A program made the position numbers and the translations under genes. The notes beneath the pieces were generated by a model. It was given only the letters and a program-made list of their open reading frames with translations. It searched no databases and had not been told where the DNA came from. Positions 6,010-15,976 of a stretch of 42,659 bases of DNA are shown here, piece after piece. How positions within the stretch are numbered: position 1 is the first letter of the stretch; every line of letters starts with the position of its first letter. The DNA is from Bacteroidales bacterium (GTDB taxonomy: Bacteria > Bacteroidota > Bacteroidia > Bacteroidales > UBA932): NCBI GenBank assembly GCA_017615435.1, contig JAGAAF010000021.1, forward strand, positions 1 through 42,659, given 5' to 3'.

Positions 6010-9000
6010 ATGAGAAGGCTTGTTTGGGCGATAGCGGTTGGGCTGGCTTTGATGTTCGGCACGGAGCTGCGCGCCCAGAACACAGTGAGAGGTAAAGTCC
6101 TCGATCAGGACAAACTTCCTATACCTGGAGCGGGAGTCGTGATCAGGGGAACGACCATCGGAGCCGTAACCGGCCTGGACGGTGAGTTCGATCTCGAAAT
6201 CCCGGCTCAGCACGCGAAGGGCGAGCTCGAATTCTCCTGTTTCGGGTACGAAACTGTCTATAGACCTATTGGAAAATCCTTCTACGAAGTCATATTGGGT
6301 GAAGCGGCCTTGAATCTGGACGAAGCAGTGGTCGTGGGCTATGGCGTTCAGAAAAAGGGTGACCTCACGGCCAGTGTGGCATCCGTGAATCAAAAGGCGC
6401 TGAGAAATGTGCCCGTGGACAACATCACTGGTATGCTGGGAGGCAAACTTCCGGGCCTTGTGTCGCGCCAGACCACCGGTCTTCCCGGCGAAAACGACGC
6501 AGCCATCTACATCCGAGGCATCAGTACCACCGGTAATTCCAGTCCGCTCATCCTGGTGGACGGAGTCGAGCGTGAATTCTCCAATCTGGATCCCAGCGAA
6601 ATAGCCAGCATCACTATCCTCAAGGATGCCGCGTCAGCCGCGGTGTATGGTGTCAAGGGCGCCAACGGCGTAATCCTTGTCACCACCAAGCGCGGCGACG
6701 CCACCAAACCTATTCTCACATACAACGGAAGCGTCACCTTCTCCAGTAACACTGATATGGTGGAACTGCTGGACGGCCCCGAGTACGCCTACTGGCATAA
6801 TCTCGCGACAGCCACCGACAACCTCCTTCGCAAGCCGGAGAATCAGATACTCCCAGATTACTCTGACAACGAGATAGCCTATATCAAGGGCGAAAAGGTA
6901 GACCCCCAGGGCGTTTTCGGCAACACTGACTGGGTGAAACTGATTTTCAAAGACTACGCGGTGGGGCAGAGCCATAACCTCACTGTCTCTGGAGGAACGG
7001 ACTCCGCCCGCTATTTCCTCGGCGGCAGCACCCTCCAGCAGGATGGTCTGATAGACAACGTCTGGTTCAAGCGCTATAATCTTCGCTCGAACGTGGACGT
7101 AGCCCTCACCAAAGACATAACCCTCAAACTCGACATCTCAGGCCGCCTGGAGCAGCGGCACCAGAGCGGAGTCTCCGCCGGATCCTCCGACCCTACCGCC
7201 TCGCTCGACGGCGGCGGCGCCGAATACGGCTACAAAAACGTGGTCTTCTACACCATCTCCGCGAAGCCTACCATCAACCCCCGTATGCCGGACGGAACTT
7301 ATATCGGCTACCAGAATCCTCTGATCGCACGCGACGAATCCGGCTTCCAGCAGAAGGAGAACAGTTTCGTGCAGACTGCTCTCAGTCTGGAATACCGCGC
7401 CCCCTGGCTCAAGGGCCTGACAGCGCGCGGCATGCTGAGTTACGACTTCCGCAACACCTTGAACAAACGCCTGATGCTCCCTTGCGCGCAGGTCACTCCC
7501 CAGTACGGCACTGAAGATCCCACCACCCTGGAAGTGACTCTGACCGCCGGCAACTCGCCGCATCTTAATTCGGGCGTGAACACCCTTCAGGAAGAAAGCT
7601 CGCTCTACACGCGTTACACGGGCCAGGCCCAGATCAATTATCGAGGCTCTTTCGGAGAGCACGAAGTAGGCGCGGACCTCGTGTGGGAACAGAGCGGCAC
7701 CTCATACCGCTATTTCACTGCGACCAAGCAGAACTTCGCGATAGTGGAAATCCCGGACCTCGATTTCAGCACGGAAGTCACGCCCAACTCAGTGAGGGGC
7801 AACCACTCCAATACCGGCCGCCAGGGTCTCCTCCTAAGGGCTAATTACTCCTACGGCGGACGTTATCTCCTTCAGGCGTCGGTTCGTGAGGACTGGTCGG
7901 CCAAATTCGCCAAGGACCACCGTATGGGAGTGTTCCCGGCTGTGAGCGCCGGCTGGCGTATCAACAAAGAATCGTGGATGAAAGGTGCTGAAGGCTGGCT
8001 GGATAATCTCAAACTCCGCGCTTCGTGGGGTAAACTCGGCAACGACCAGATCTCCGATTTCCTCTATGTGCAGGGCGTGGCCCTCTCGAAGAATCCGGCT
8101 GTCATCATCAACGGAGTCCCGGCCCAGTCGCTTTCGACCACCTCGGTGCCGAATTCGGAAATAACCTGGGAAACCACCACCACCTGGAACGCCGGCGCTG
8201 ACCTTTCCCTCTGGAACGGCAAACTCGGCGTGCAGGCGGACGTCTTCTATAAACTCACGGAGAACATTCTCCAGTCGCAGTCCGGCGAGATGCCCCCTTC
8301 CATAGGCGGCAATTTCCCTAATATCATCAATGGGGGAGTGGTGGATGTCAAGGGCGCTGAACTCGTGCTCAGCCACCACAACACCGTGGGTGATCTGGTC
8401 TACGACATCTCCGCCAACGCATCTTATGCCGCCAACCGCTACATAAGCACTAACGACAGCGACAACATCCCGGCGTGGCAGAGCAAACTCGGCACCTCTC
8501 TCGGTAGCGTGCTTGGCTATGTCTCCGACGGTCTCTATAAAGATGATGAAGACCTGCTGAACTCCCCGAAGACCAGCGATGCCGTCCGTGTGGGCGACAT
8601 CAAATACAAAGATCTCAACGGCGACGGCAAGATCACTCTCGAAGACCGCACCTGGATCGCCGGCCCGCAACTCCCGAAGGTAATGTTCGGAATCAACCTC
8701 AGCGCAGGCTGGCGCTGGTTCGACTTCAATGCTACACTTCAGGGAGCGGCGCTTACGGACGTGATGCTTTGCGGCAATTACTCAGCCCTTGGTTATTCGG
8801 ACGGAACTTACTTCACCCAGGCTTTCAAGTGGGGAAGCAACCCGCCGAAATACCTCGTTGAGGGAAGTTGGCGTCCGGACAATACCGACGCGGAGTATCC
8901 TCGCCTGAGCACCCAGACCAGTTCGAACAACGCAATCGCGAGCGACTTCTGGAAACGGGACGCTTCGTACATCCGTCTGAAGAATGTCCAACTCGGATTC

Positions 9001-9186
9001 TCTTTCCCTTCGCGCATCACCAATCTGATGAAGATCGCGAGGATGAGAGCCTATGTCAGCGGCTCGAATCTCTTCACCTTATCCAAACTCGCCAAACTCG
9101 GGCTCGATCCCGAGGTGCCGAGCGTGCAGAACGGCTATTACCCGCAGCAGAGAGTGCTCAGCGCGGGTTTGGACATAACATTCTAG
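6010..9186 (+). CDS. SusC/RagA-family TonB-dependent outer membrane transporter
   Basis: The 1058-residue protein has a signal peptide (1-23, ending RAQ) and a carboxypeptidase-regulatory-like domain (about 25-100, VRGKVLDQDKLPIPGAGVVIRGT). The SusC hallmark DEAVVVGYGVQKKGDLTASV follows at 105-123. Next come a plug domain (about 125-235, with LVDGVE and ILKDAASAAVYGVKGANGVI) and a long beta barrel ending in LSAGLDITF with an aromatic last residue. SusC proteins import oligosaccharides through the outer membrane using TonB energy. It is the first gene of the long plus-strand operon and precedes its SusD partner by four bases. The substrate must be inferred from the downstream enzymes, which point away from simple plant polysaccharides. 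Confidence 0.95.
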   Translation: MRRLVWAIAVGLALMFGTELRAQNTVRGKVLDQDKLPIPGAGVVIRGTTIGAVTGLDGEFDLEIPAQHAKGELEFSCFGYETVYRPIGKSFYEVILGEAALNLDEAVVVGYGVQKKGDLTASVASVNQKALRNVPVDNITGMLGGKLPGLVSRQTTGLPGENDAAIYIRGISTTGNSSPLILVDGVEREFSNLDPSEIASITILKDAASAAVYGVKGANGVILVTTKRGDATKPILTYNGSVTFSSNTDMVELLDGPEYAYWHNLATATDNLLRKPENQILPDYSDNEIAYIKGEKVDPQGVFGNTDWVKLIFKDYAVGQSHNLTVSGGTDSARYFLGGSTLQQDGLIDNVWFKRYNLRSNVDVALTKDITLKLDISGRLEQRHQSGVSAGSSDPTASLDGGGAEYGYKNVVFYTISAKPTINPRMPDGTYIGYQNPLIARDESGFQQKENSFVQTALSLEYRAPWLKGLTARGMLSYDFRNTLNKRLMLPCAQVTPQYGTEDPTTLEVTLTAGNSPHLNSGVNTLQEESSLYTRYTGQAQINYRGSFGEHEVGADLVWEQSGTSYRYFTATKQNFAIVEIPDLDFSTEVTPNSVRGNHSNTGRQGLLLRANYSYGGRYLLQASVREDWSAKFAKDHRMGVFPAVSAGWRINKESWMKGAEGWLDNLKLRASWGKLGNDQISDFLYVQGVALSKNPAVIINGVPAQSLSTTSVPNSEITWETTTTWNAGADLSLWNGKLGVQADVFYKLTENILQSQSGEMPPSIGGNFPNIINGGVVDVKGAELVLSHHNTVGDLVYDISANASYAANRYISTNDSDNIPAWQSKLGTSLGSVLGYVSDGLYKDDEDLLNSPKTSDAVRVGDIKYKDLNGDGKITLEDRTWIAGPQLPKVMFGINLSAGWRWFDFNATLQGAALTDVMLCGNYSALGYSDGTYFTQAFKWGSNPPKYLVEGSWRPDNTDAEYPRLSTQTSSNNAIASDFWKRDASYIRLKNVQLGFSFPSRITNLMKIARMRAYVSGSNLFTLSKLAKLGLDPEVPSVQNGYYPQQRVLSAGLDITF

Positions 9187-9190
9187 GGCT

Positions 9191-10819
9191 ATGAAAAGAC
9201 TTCCGATAATAATGATGGCAATCGCGCTGCTGGCAAGTTGCAGCAGTGTGGATCTCAAACCCACCAACCAGTACGACAGGCCCTACGGAGTGAGCAATGC
9301 GAAGAACACTGAACTCTACCTGAACAGTTTCTATCCCATTATCCGCAACTTCGGAATGTTCGGCGGCAATGCCCTCGGCGGCGGCAGTTCGCTGATTTCG
9401 GACGGCCTGACGGACATCCTCAAATATAGCAGCATAGTTGCAGGCACCGGCGACTGCAACCTCATAATGACCGTGGACGGTCAGCAGAGCGTCACGCACA
9501 ACTACTTTGATTGTTGGACCACTTGCTACGGCTGGATACGCCGTCTCAACGAATTCCTCAAGGCGCTGGACACCGAAAGTCCGCTTGCGGCGGAGGAAAA
9601 GGAGCGCTATCGTGCCGAGGCGCTGTTCTTCAGGGGTTACTGCTACCATCTGATTATGCGCTCGCACGCATCCGTCAAGGACGATCTTGGGGTTATCATC
9701 TACACGGACATAGACGATATGAACGCCAGGGGAAAGAACCACGCCCGTGCGAACGTCTCCGATTCGTGGGACCAGGTCTGGAACGACCTTTCCTACGCGT
9801 GTGCACACCTCCCCGAACCCGGCGCGGCAAAGGGACGCCTGGACAAATATGCGGCCGAAGCTATTGCCGCGCGTGCGATGCTCTATGCCGAACGCTATTC
9901 AAGGGCGGACTCGTTGTGCACCGACATTATCACTAACGGCGGCTACGACCTTGCCGATAACGAGGCCATCCTTCGCTTCGATTTCCTCAAGGACAATCTG
10001 GTCCATTACTACGATCAGCGCTACAGTTCGCCGGGCGACGTAAACCTGAGCGGCAACTACGGAAGCGGCTGGGCCGGTCCCACCCAGGAGTTCGTGGATA
10101 TGTTTGATAATGCCGACGGATCGACTTTTGATATTTCGAACACCGTCAGGCGTTTCATAACGAACGACAACGTAGGCTCGCGCGACCCCCGCCTCGCGAA
10201 GGCGGTGCTCTGGAACGGCTGCGAGTGGAAGGGACGCACGATGGAACTTTATGAGAATGGCATAGATATGAAGTATATGCCATACGGTTCGAAGAACAGC
10301 CCCGGCAATACCGTGACAGGCTATTACATCCGCAAGAACCTCGATCCGGACAACTTCGATTACGTGCTCAACGGATCGTGGACTTCGTGGATAGAATGCC
10401 GCCTGGCGGAGGCCCTTTTGATTCGTGCTGAGTGTCGCGCGGCGGCTGATGACTTCGCGGGAGCCCTGGACGATGTCCGGACCCTCCGCAAAGCCCGCTT
10501 CGGCCGCGACGACGTGATTACTCCCGCCATCACATCGTGGGATACCGCCCTTGACGTCATTCTTCACGAACGTGCGGTGGAACTGTGCTTCGAGGGCCAC
10601 CGCTTCTGGGATCTGCGCCGTACGGGCAGGGCCAGGACGGTCCTGGACGGGAAGAAATACAACGGAGTTCTCTGGAAAAAGAGCGGAACGACCTTCACGG
10701 CGAGTCTTATCTCCTGTGAGATGGGAGCAAGGCATTATCCTGAAAGGTTCGACCGTTTCCCCATCCCTCAGAGCGAGGTGTCCAACAACACTCTGGTGAA
10801 ACAAAACAGCGACTGGTGA
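9191..10819 (+). CDS. SusD/RagB-family surface glycan-binding lipoprotein
   Basis: The 542-residue protein has a lipoprotein signal with the lipobox Cys at 17 (IALLASC). The N-terminal SusD region includes the helix EEKERYRAEALFFRGYCYHLIM (about 135-156), which is the family's TPR-like segment. The C-terminal RagB part has WIECRLAEALLIRAECRA, then LHERAVELCFEGHRFWDLRRTG and ends with PIPQSEVSNN, all typical. SusD forms the lid over its SusC partner and captures glycans at the cell surface. The stop codon overlaps the start of the next gene by one base (TGATG). Confidence 0.95.
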   Translation: MKRLPIIMMAIALLASCSSVDLKPTNQYDRPYGVSNAKNTELYLNSFYPIIRNFGMFGGNALGGGSSLISDGLTDILKYSSIVAGTGDCNLIMTVDGQQSVTHNYFDCWTTCYGWIRRLNEFLKALDTESPLAAEEKERYRAEALFFRGYCYHLIMRSHASVKDDLGVIIYTDIDDMNARGKNHARANVSDSWDQVWNDLSYACAHLPEPGAAKGRLDKYAAEAIAARAMLYAERYSRADSLCTDIITNGGYDLADNEAILRFDFLKDNLVHYYDQRYSSPGDVNLSGNYGSGWAGPTQEFVDMFDNADGSTFDISNTVRRFITNDNVGSRDPRLAKAVLWNGCEWKGRTMELYENGIDMKYMPYGSKNSPGNTVTGYYIRKNLDPDNFDYVLNGSWTSWIECRLAEALLIRAECRAAADDFAGALDDVRTLRKARFGRDDVITPAITSWDTALDVILHERAVELCFEGHRFWDLRRTGRARTVLDGKKYNGVLWKKSGTTFTASLISCEMGARHYPERFDRFPIPQSEVSNNTLVKQNSDW

Positions 10820-11229
10820 TGAAAAGATTGATAATACTGGCTTTAACGGCTCTTGCACTGTGCTCCTGCGTTCAACCCGAATTCCCGGAAGGCGATTCGA
10901 GCTGCACGTTGAGCGCGCTGAAGGTTTGCGTCTACGATGCTGATTTTAACGTGGTCGCAAAAGATCTGAACGCTCTCGGAGGTATGTACGATGCGGAGAG
11001 CGGGGCGGGACAGTTCAAATTCCCCGCGGAAATCACAGACGTCAGCCGCTGCCGTCTTGAGGCTTCGATTCCCGCTGCTGCGAGCATAGTGGAGACAGAT
11101 GCGTTGTGGAACTCCCTTGGCCACGGAATAGGCGGCCTTCGCGACCTCAACAATGTCACCGTGTATTTCACCGTGAAAGCGGCGAACGGAAAGGATTCAA
11201 AAAACTACCAATTATACTTTAAAAGATGA
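10819..11229 (+). CDS. Small surface lipoprotein, DUF5018-like
   Basis: The chosen ATG at 10819 (136 residues) overlaps the SusD stop by one base and begins a clear lipoprotein signal (MKRLIILALTALALCSC); an upstream GTG at 10816 is less likely. The rest is a single small beta-rich domain with no transmembrane segment, ending NGKDSKNYQLYF. The pattern resembles the DUF5018-type Ig-like domains found in Bacteroidetes sugar loci, and the start of the next protein has a related feel. Its position right after SusD suggests a surface accessory or glycan-binding lipoprotein. No catalytic motif is seen and the domain call is tentative. Confidence 0.55.
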   Translation: MKRLIILALTALALCSCVQPEFPEGDSSCTLSALKVCVYDADFNVVAKDLNALGGMYDAESGAGQFKFPAEITDVSRCRLEASIPAAASIVETDALWNSLGHGIGGLRDLNNVTVYFTVKAANGKDSKNYQLYFKR

Positions 11230-12923
11230 AAAAGATCTTTGCAATTCTTGCTTCGGCATTGACAGTATTTGCCCTGGCATCGTGTGGCCCGGATAATCCG
11301 GACAACCCCGACAACCCGAAGGATCCGGACAAAGGCAAAACCGAGATCCCTACTCTCACACTCTCTGCGGCCAATATCGACGTAACCGGTATCGACGGAG
11401 ATTATATGGCGGTTGTGGACAACGCTGCCAAGACCATCAAGATCAATCTTGAGTATGCGGACAAGGAGAATGCTAAAGCCCTCACTGTCAGCATTATATC
11501 TCTCCCCGAAGGCTTCACTACAGAGTATCAGAAGACCTTCAATTACGCCGACGGCGCCACTCAGACCGTGACATTCAAGTACGGCGAAGAGACTGCTGCC
11601 GAATATGTGATGAGCGTTGTGATTGCAGCGGCAGATCCCAAGTTCCTCACCCTGACCGTCGGCGGTGTCGACGCAATGGGCGGCGAGGTCCGTATGGCGA
11701 GCGCAGCGTCGCTGAGCCATCTGGCTGTCGAGTTTACGGTGGATCCTGCTGACGCTGTGGTTACCGTGGACGGTGCTGCAATCGAATCCGGCGCGGAACT
11801 CGACTTCTCCGATAAGATGAACGGCGTGACTTTCACGCTGACTGTCGGTGAGGCTACCAAGACCCACAACGTGAAGGTTATCACCTCCGGTATCCGCAAG
11901 GCGACGCGTGTGTGGGCTCACTATGTCCAGCCGAAGAATGTGGATGACGATTGGTTCCAGACAGTTGCTACTGATCTTCCTTTCGAGAATAAATGGTGGC
12001 TGCGTTCGGGCGCCATGGACAACAACTATATCTATATTGCGCAGCATCAGGGCGCAGCGACTCCGACATATGTCTTAAGTCTTGCAGACGGCTCTCTCGT
12101 GGGAAGACTTTCAATCGAAGGTGTGAACGTAGGAGCGCACAAAACCTCTTGCGTCCGTACTATACCTGATGGTGAAGGCGGATATAAGATCCTTCAGTGC
12201 AACCTGGTTGGTGGAAATACCGGCAACAAAGAGAATCTCACGGTTTACAAGTGGGACGATAAAGACAGCGCTCCGACTGTAGCACTCTCTTATGCAAATA
12301 CTGATGATTTACGTTTGGGCGACAAGATGGGTATATATGGAACTTGGAAGAAAGGCGAAATCACTTTCACACCGAGCACCGGTAACCCTCGCAAGCTCTA
12401 TATCTTTACTATTGAGAATGGAGTCGTTAATGCTACTCCTACCGTAGTGAGTCTGTCTGGGGTGGATTCCGGCACATATAGTCAGATCTACAGATACAGC
12501 GACACCGAGTTCGTGTTCTCCGCCGCAGGTGCACGTCCTATGCTGTATGCTGCCAATGGCAACGAATATAACAAGACACTCGATTTTGACACAACTGTCT
12601 TTGGCAGCACGGAAGAAGGAATTAATTTCTTCACCTTCAACGATCAGCCGTATATGGCATTTGCCCGTCTGACGGGAGACCTGTGCGATTGCAGTCTCCG
12701 CATTATGGCTCTGAAGGGCGAAACCATCAAACAGGCTATCGAGAATATCGATGGTAACAGCGTGTTTACGTACGGTCTGTCTGATCCCGAGGAATTCCCG
12801 ATTGCCGGCCACAAGAGCGGCAACTCGCTGGCTGACTGCACTGTGCGTGAGATTAACGGCGAGACTTATATTCTTGCCCTTTCCGAAGGCGCTGGCATTT
12901 CCCTCTTCAAACTCGAAGAATAA
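11226..12923 (+). CDS. PUL surface lipoprotein, DUF5018/DUF4623-like
   Basis: The 565-residue protein starts at an ATGA overlap with the previous gene. It has a lipoprotein signal (Cys20, FALASC) followed by a low-complexity DNPDNPDNPKDPDKGK linker that would hold it off the membrane. Two Ig-like units occupy about 40-220. The rest (about 225-565) looks like a repeated beta-sheet, propeller-like domain with strands such as NYIYIAQHQG, TYVLSLADGSLVGRL and RPMLYAANGNEYNKTL, which resembles DUF4623. It ends in YILALSEGAGISLFKLEE. Such proteins sit in the SusE/F position, so it is probably a surface glycan-binding protein. No catalytic residues can be assigned. A few codons are more AT-rich than in neighbours. 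Confidence 0.6.
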   Translation: MKKIFAILASALTVFALASCGPDNPDNPDNPKDPDKGKTEIPTLTLSAANIDVTGIDGDYMAVVDNAAKTIKINLEYADKENAKALTVSIISLPEGFTTEYQKTFNYADGATQTVTFKYGEETAAEYVMSVVIAAADPKFLTLTVGGVDAMGGEVRMASAASLSHLAVEFTVDPADAVVTVDGAAIESGAELDFSDKMNGVTFTLTVGEATKTHNVKVITSGIRKATRVWAHYVQPKNVDDDWFQTVATDLPFENKWWLRSGAMDNNYIYIAQHQGAATPTYVLSLADGSLVGRLSIEGVNVGAHKTSCVRTIPDGEGGYKILQCNLVGGNTGNKENLTVYKWDDKDSAPTVALSYANTDDLRLGDKMGIYGTWKKGEITFTPSTGNPRKLYIFTIENGVVNATPTVVSLSGVDSGTYSQIYRYSDTEFVFSAAGARPMLYAANGNEYNKTLDFDTTVFGSTEEGINFFTFNDQPYMAFARLTGDLCDCSLRIMALKGETIKQAIENIDGNSVFTYGLSDPEEFPIAGHKSGNSLADCTVREINGETYILALSEGAGISLFKLEE

Positions 12924-12929
12924 CAATTG

Positions 12930-14369
12930 ATGAAAGAGATGAGAATCATACTGCTTCTTACTATCCTTATGGGAGCCTGCAGGCCCTCGGTGCCGCCGAC
13001 TCCCGAACCGGGTCCGGATCCCGTGGACACTGTCATAATTCCGGAGTTCAAGATTCTCACTCTTTCGGTTACTGAGTATCCCGAAGCCGAAATCACCATT
13101 GGGGAAGGGGAGGCAAACATCCTCTTCCCCTTCGGCGCGGGGTTAAACGAGGTCACTCTCGAGTTTACCCTCCCTGAAGGTATTACGGCGGATCCGCCGA
13201 GCGGGAGCAAGTTCGACCTCACCAAACAGGGAAAGATTTTCCTCCAGAGGGAAGTGGATATGGCCGCGGCAAGGTTTCTGGTCAACGCTTCCGTGAAGCC
13301 GCAAGTCGCCGTGCGCGGCCTTTTCCTCCCTTCTCCCAACCATACTAATTCCTTCATCTCGTATGATAACGTCTGCTCGTCGCTGGACCTGATGCAGGAA
13401 CTCAATTTCAACACTCTGTTCGTCTGCGCGTGGGCGGCGACTAAGATTGCCTGGAACAGTGACGCGCTGGTGCAGGAAACCACCTACACAACTCCCGAAC
13501 AGGGCAATATGTACGCTTCCTACTCCGGCGGCAGCGGCGATGCTCTCAAAGACATAATTGCCGAGGCGCACAAGCGCGACATAAAAGTCATACTCTGGTT
13601 CGAATACGGCTTTATGCACAAAATTGGCGGCGTGGACTTCGACGACCCGCTTCTGGCTAAGCATCCGGACTGGATAGGAATAGACAATAAAGGCGGTTAT
13701 GCCAACTACAACGGCACTGACTACTATCTCAATGCCTATGATCCGGCCGTGCGGGCGTTCTTCCTCTCGCTGATGCGCGAGGCGCTGACGAAGTACCCGG
13801 ATGTGGACGGTGTGCAGGGTGACGACCGTATGCCGGCTATGCCGATCAACTCGGGCTACGACCCGTTGACGGTGGCGGCCTACAAAGAAGCGACCGGCAG
13901 CGAACCTTCGCTAAATTATATGAGCAATGCCTGGCAGAAGTTCAGACTCGATATCCTGAACGGTTTCGCCGGCGAAATCTGGGACCTTGTCAAAGGCATC
14001 AAGCCCGCGGCGGCAGTGTGCTTCAGCCCCAACAATTACCCTTGGTGCAAGGATAACCTGATGCAGGACTGGCCCACCTGGGTCTCGGAAGGACACGCGG
14101 ACCTTATCAGCGTCCAGTGCTACATCCCTTCCAATTATGAAAATTACGTGAATCTGTCCCTGCGTTATGTGGACAGGACAAAACTGAACCCCGTGATGAT
14201 ACTGAAAAACGGGGGCAACATACTTTCAGAAGAAAATATCAGGAGTGAAATTGCGGTGAACCGTGCGAATATGACCTGCGGAGAATCCCAGTTCTGGTTC
14301 GACGGCATCAAAGAGCGCGAAAACGTCTTCCGCGAACTATACAAAGACAAGGCAGTCAATCCGTTATGA
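12930..14369 (+). CDS. GHL10-like glycoside hydrolase lipoprotein
   Basis: The start is set at ATG 12930, after a TTG codon that also reads in frame; it gives 479 residues with a lipoprotein signal (LLTILMGAC). A Pro-rich linker and an Ig-like domain (about 25-125) come first. The rest is a TIM-barrel domain of the GHL10 group (once DUF187, YngK-like). It has the opening VRGLFLPSPNHTNSF, the strand VILWFEYGFMH with a conserved Glu after Trp-Phe, LNAYDPAVRAFFLSLMREAL, and VDGVQGDDRMP. GHL10 proteins are putative glycosidases with poorly known substrates, several proposed to act on bacterial envelope glycans. It lies three codons after the previous stop and overlaps the next gene by ATGA. Confidence 0.72.
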   Translation: MKEMRIILLLTILMGACRPSVPPTPEPGPDPVDTVIIPEFKILTLSVTEYPEAEITIGEGEANILFPFGAGLNEVTLEFTLPEGITADPPSGSKFDLTKQGKIFLQREVDMAAARFLVNASVKPQVAVRGLFLPSPNHTNSFISYDNVCSSLDLMQELNFNTLFVCAWAATKIAWNSDALVQETTYTTPEQGNMYASYSGGSGDALKDIIAEAHKRDIKVILWFEYGFMHKIGGVDFDDPLLAKHPDWIGIDNKGGYANYNGTDYYLNAYDPAVRAFFLSLMREALTKYPDVDGVQGDDRMPAMPINSGYDPLTVAAYKEATGSEPSLNYMSNAWQKFRLDILNGFAGEIWDLVKGIKPAAAVCFSPNNYPWCKDNLMQDWPTWVSEGHADLISVQCYIPSNYENYVNLSLRYVDRTKLNPVMILKNGGNILSEENIRSEIAVNRANMTCGESQFWFDGIKERENVFRELYKDKAVNPL

Positions 14370-15976
14370 TGAAAAAGAGATATTTTGCGCTTATCGCCCT
14401 GCTGGCCTTTGCGCTGGCGGCCTGCGAGGATAAACCAGTCCCGACTCCCGAGCCGGATCCGGATCCGGAACCGGAAAAGCACGTTCTTGTGGCCCCGAGC
14501 AATCTCCAGGTTGAGGTCTCGGACGGAATAACCGCCGTCTTGACCTGGGAGAACGAATCCACCGACTACGATGGCGTGGAGATTCAGAAGGCCGGCCCCA
14601 ACGGCAAATACAAGATGCTTGGTAACATCGCGGCCGGAGTTTTCTCCTACACCGATTCTGAATTCACAGAGAACGGCCGCTACTCGTTCAGAATGTGCTC
14701 GTTCAAGGGAAATACCTACACGGACTATTCCAGCGTGGATTTCACTATCGACGGAATTCCGGAGCCCAAGCCTGAAGTAAGGATAGACAAGATAGAGACT
14801 GCTTCCAATATGATAGTCGTGCGCTACACTATTACCGACGACTACGGCGGAAGCGTCGAGAACGGAATAGAGTGGGGCGATGGTGAGTCTTTCACCTTCT
14901 GGAAGAAGTTGCGTGAGAACGGCACCGGACTGGGCGTGATTATCAATCCCGACGGCCCCGTAACGCTCAGGGCATTCGCCAGGTCGGTATCGGACGGCGC
15001 CATCGGCTATTCGGAGCCCCAGACCGTTTCTCCTGCGCCCGAACCGGAACCCTACAATGTCACTTATACGGACATCACTCCTTCGGACGTACCGTCTGAA
15101 ATAAAGGTCTACAAGGCCACGACCACCGTAACCGGTCATACGGTCAACGTCTGGTACGCCATCGCTGATATCTCCACCGGGAACGTGGAACTTCGCACTC
15201 TCTGCCCGCCCTCGAATAAAAAAACCAGCGTGTGGGCAAAGAGCCAGGTGGGCACTCCGTATGTGTTCACGAACGGCGGTTATTTCTACAGCGGACAATC
15301 GCTGAGCTACGTTATGGACAAAGGCCAGCAGAAGGCGGAGAACGACAGTTACTTGTCACGCACCAAGTCCTACTATGCTTCGAGGGGCATCTTCGGCGTG
15401 ACGTCCACCGGCGCGGCATCGGTCTGCTGGCGCTACGGCGGCAATGTGGGCGGTGGTCCGTATTTCTACGACACTCCCATTCCGCAGATCGACGGCGCCG
15501 ACGTGCTCAGACCTTCCGCCACATTCCCGTCTCCGGCAATCAATCCAGGCTACTACAATGCGATTGGCGGCGGCCCCGTGCTGGTAAAGGACGGTAAGAC
15601 CCGGATCAATTACTACGCGGTGGATGAAAGCCAGTCCGATGCGGACAAGAAATACCTTTCCAATTTCGAGCTGTTCTACACGGACATATTCAACAAGACT
15701 CAGGTCCAGCCGAGAACGGCCATAGGCCGCACAGCCGACGGAAAAATCGTGCTGATGGTGGTGGACGGACGTAACAAGGGCGGCAGCTACGGAGTTGTCC
15801 TGAGCGATCTTGCCCGCCTTATGACCGGAGTCGGCTGCGTGGACGTGCTTAATCTGGACGGCGGCGGGTCTTCAGTAATGTGTGCCGGCCAGAATCTTAC
15901 TGTTCTCAACATACCATCCGACAGCTCCGGCGAGCGCGCGGTGTTCTCGATGGTAGGATTTGCAAAACCTGAATGA
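14366..15976 (+). CDS. NAGPA-domain (phosphodiester glycosidase) lipoprotein with FN3-like module
   Basis: The 536-residue protein has a lipoprotein signal (Cys20), an acidic Pro-rich linker, a fibronectin-III-like domain (about 42-132) and a second beta domain (about 138-225). The C-terminal 300 residues match the NAGPA/DUF2233 domain: TPYVFTNGGYFY, AIGGGPVLVKDGK, RTAIGRTADGKIVLMVVDGR and the hallmark VLNLDGGGSSVMC. In humans this fold is the uncovering enzyme that removes GlcNAc from GlcNAc-1-phospho-6-mannose. Bacterial members are thought to cleave sugar-1-phosphodiesters. Sitting behind SusC/D and a GHL10-like protein, it probably trims a phosphodiester-bearing glycan at the surface or in the periplasm. 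The domain is certain; the substrate is not. Confidence 0.85.
   Translation: MMKKRYFALIALLAFALAACEDKPVPTPEPDPDPEPEKHVLVAPSNLQVEVSDGITAVLTWENESTDYDGVEIQKAGPNGKYKMLGNIAAGVFSYTDSEFTENGRYSFRMCSFKGNTYTDYSSVDFTIDGIPEPKPEVRIDKIETASNMIVVRYTITDDYGGSVENGIEWGDGESFTFWKKLRENGTGLGVIINPDGPVTLRAFARSVSDGAIGYSEPQTVSPAPEPEPYNVTYTDITPSDVPSEIKVYKATTTVTGHTVNVWYAIADISTGNVELRTLCPPSNKKTSVWAKSQVGTPYVFTNGGYFYSGQSLSYVMDKGQQKAENDSYLSRTKSYYASRGIFGVTSTGAASVCWRYGGNVGGGPYFYDTPIPQIDGADVLRPSATFPSPAINPGYYNAIGGGPVLVKDGKTRINYYAVDESQSDADKKYLSNFELFYTDIFNKTQVQPRTAIGRTADGKIVLMVVDGRNKGGSYGVVLSDLARLMTGVGCVDVLNLDGGGSSVMCAGQNLTVLNIPSDSSGERAVFSMVGFAKPE

Noticed and set aside
6010..15976. tRNA-targeted genomic island carrying the NAGPA locus
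   Set aside because: The locus lies on the 5' side of the tRNA gene, not the 3' side, with no integrase and no second attachment site in the window.
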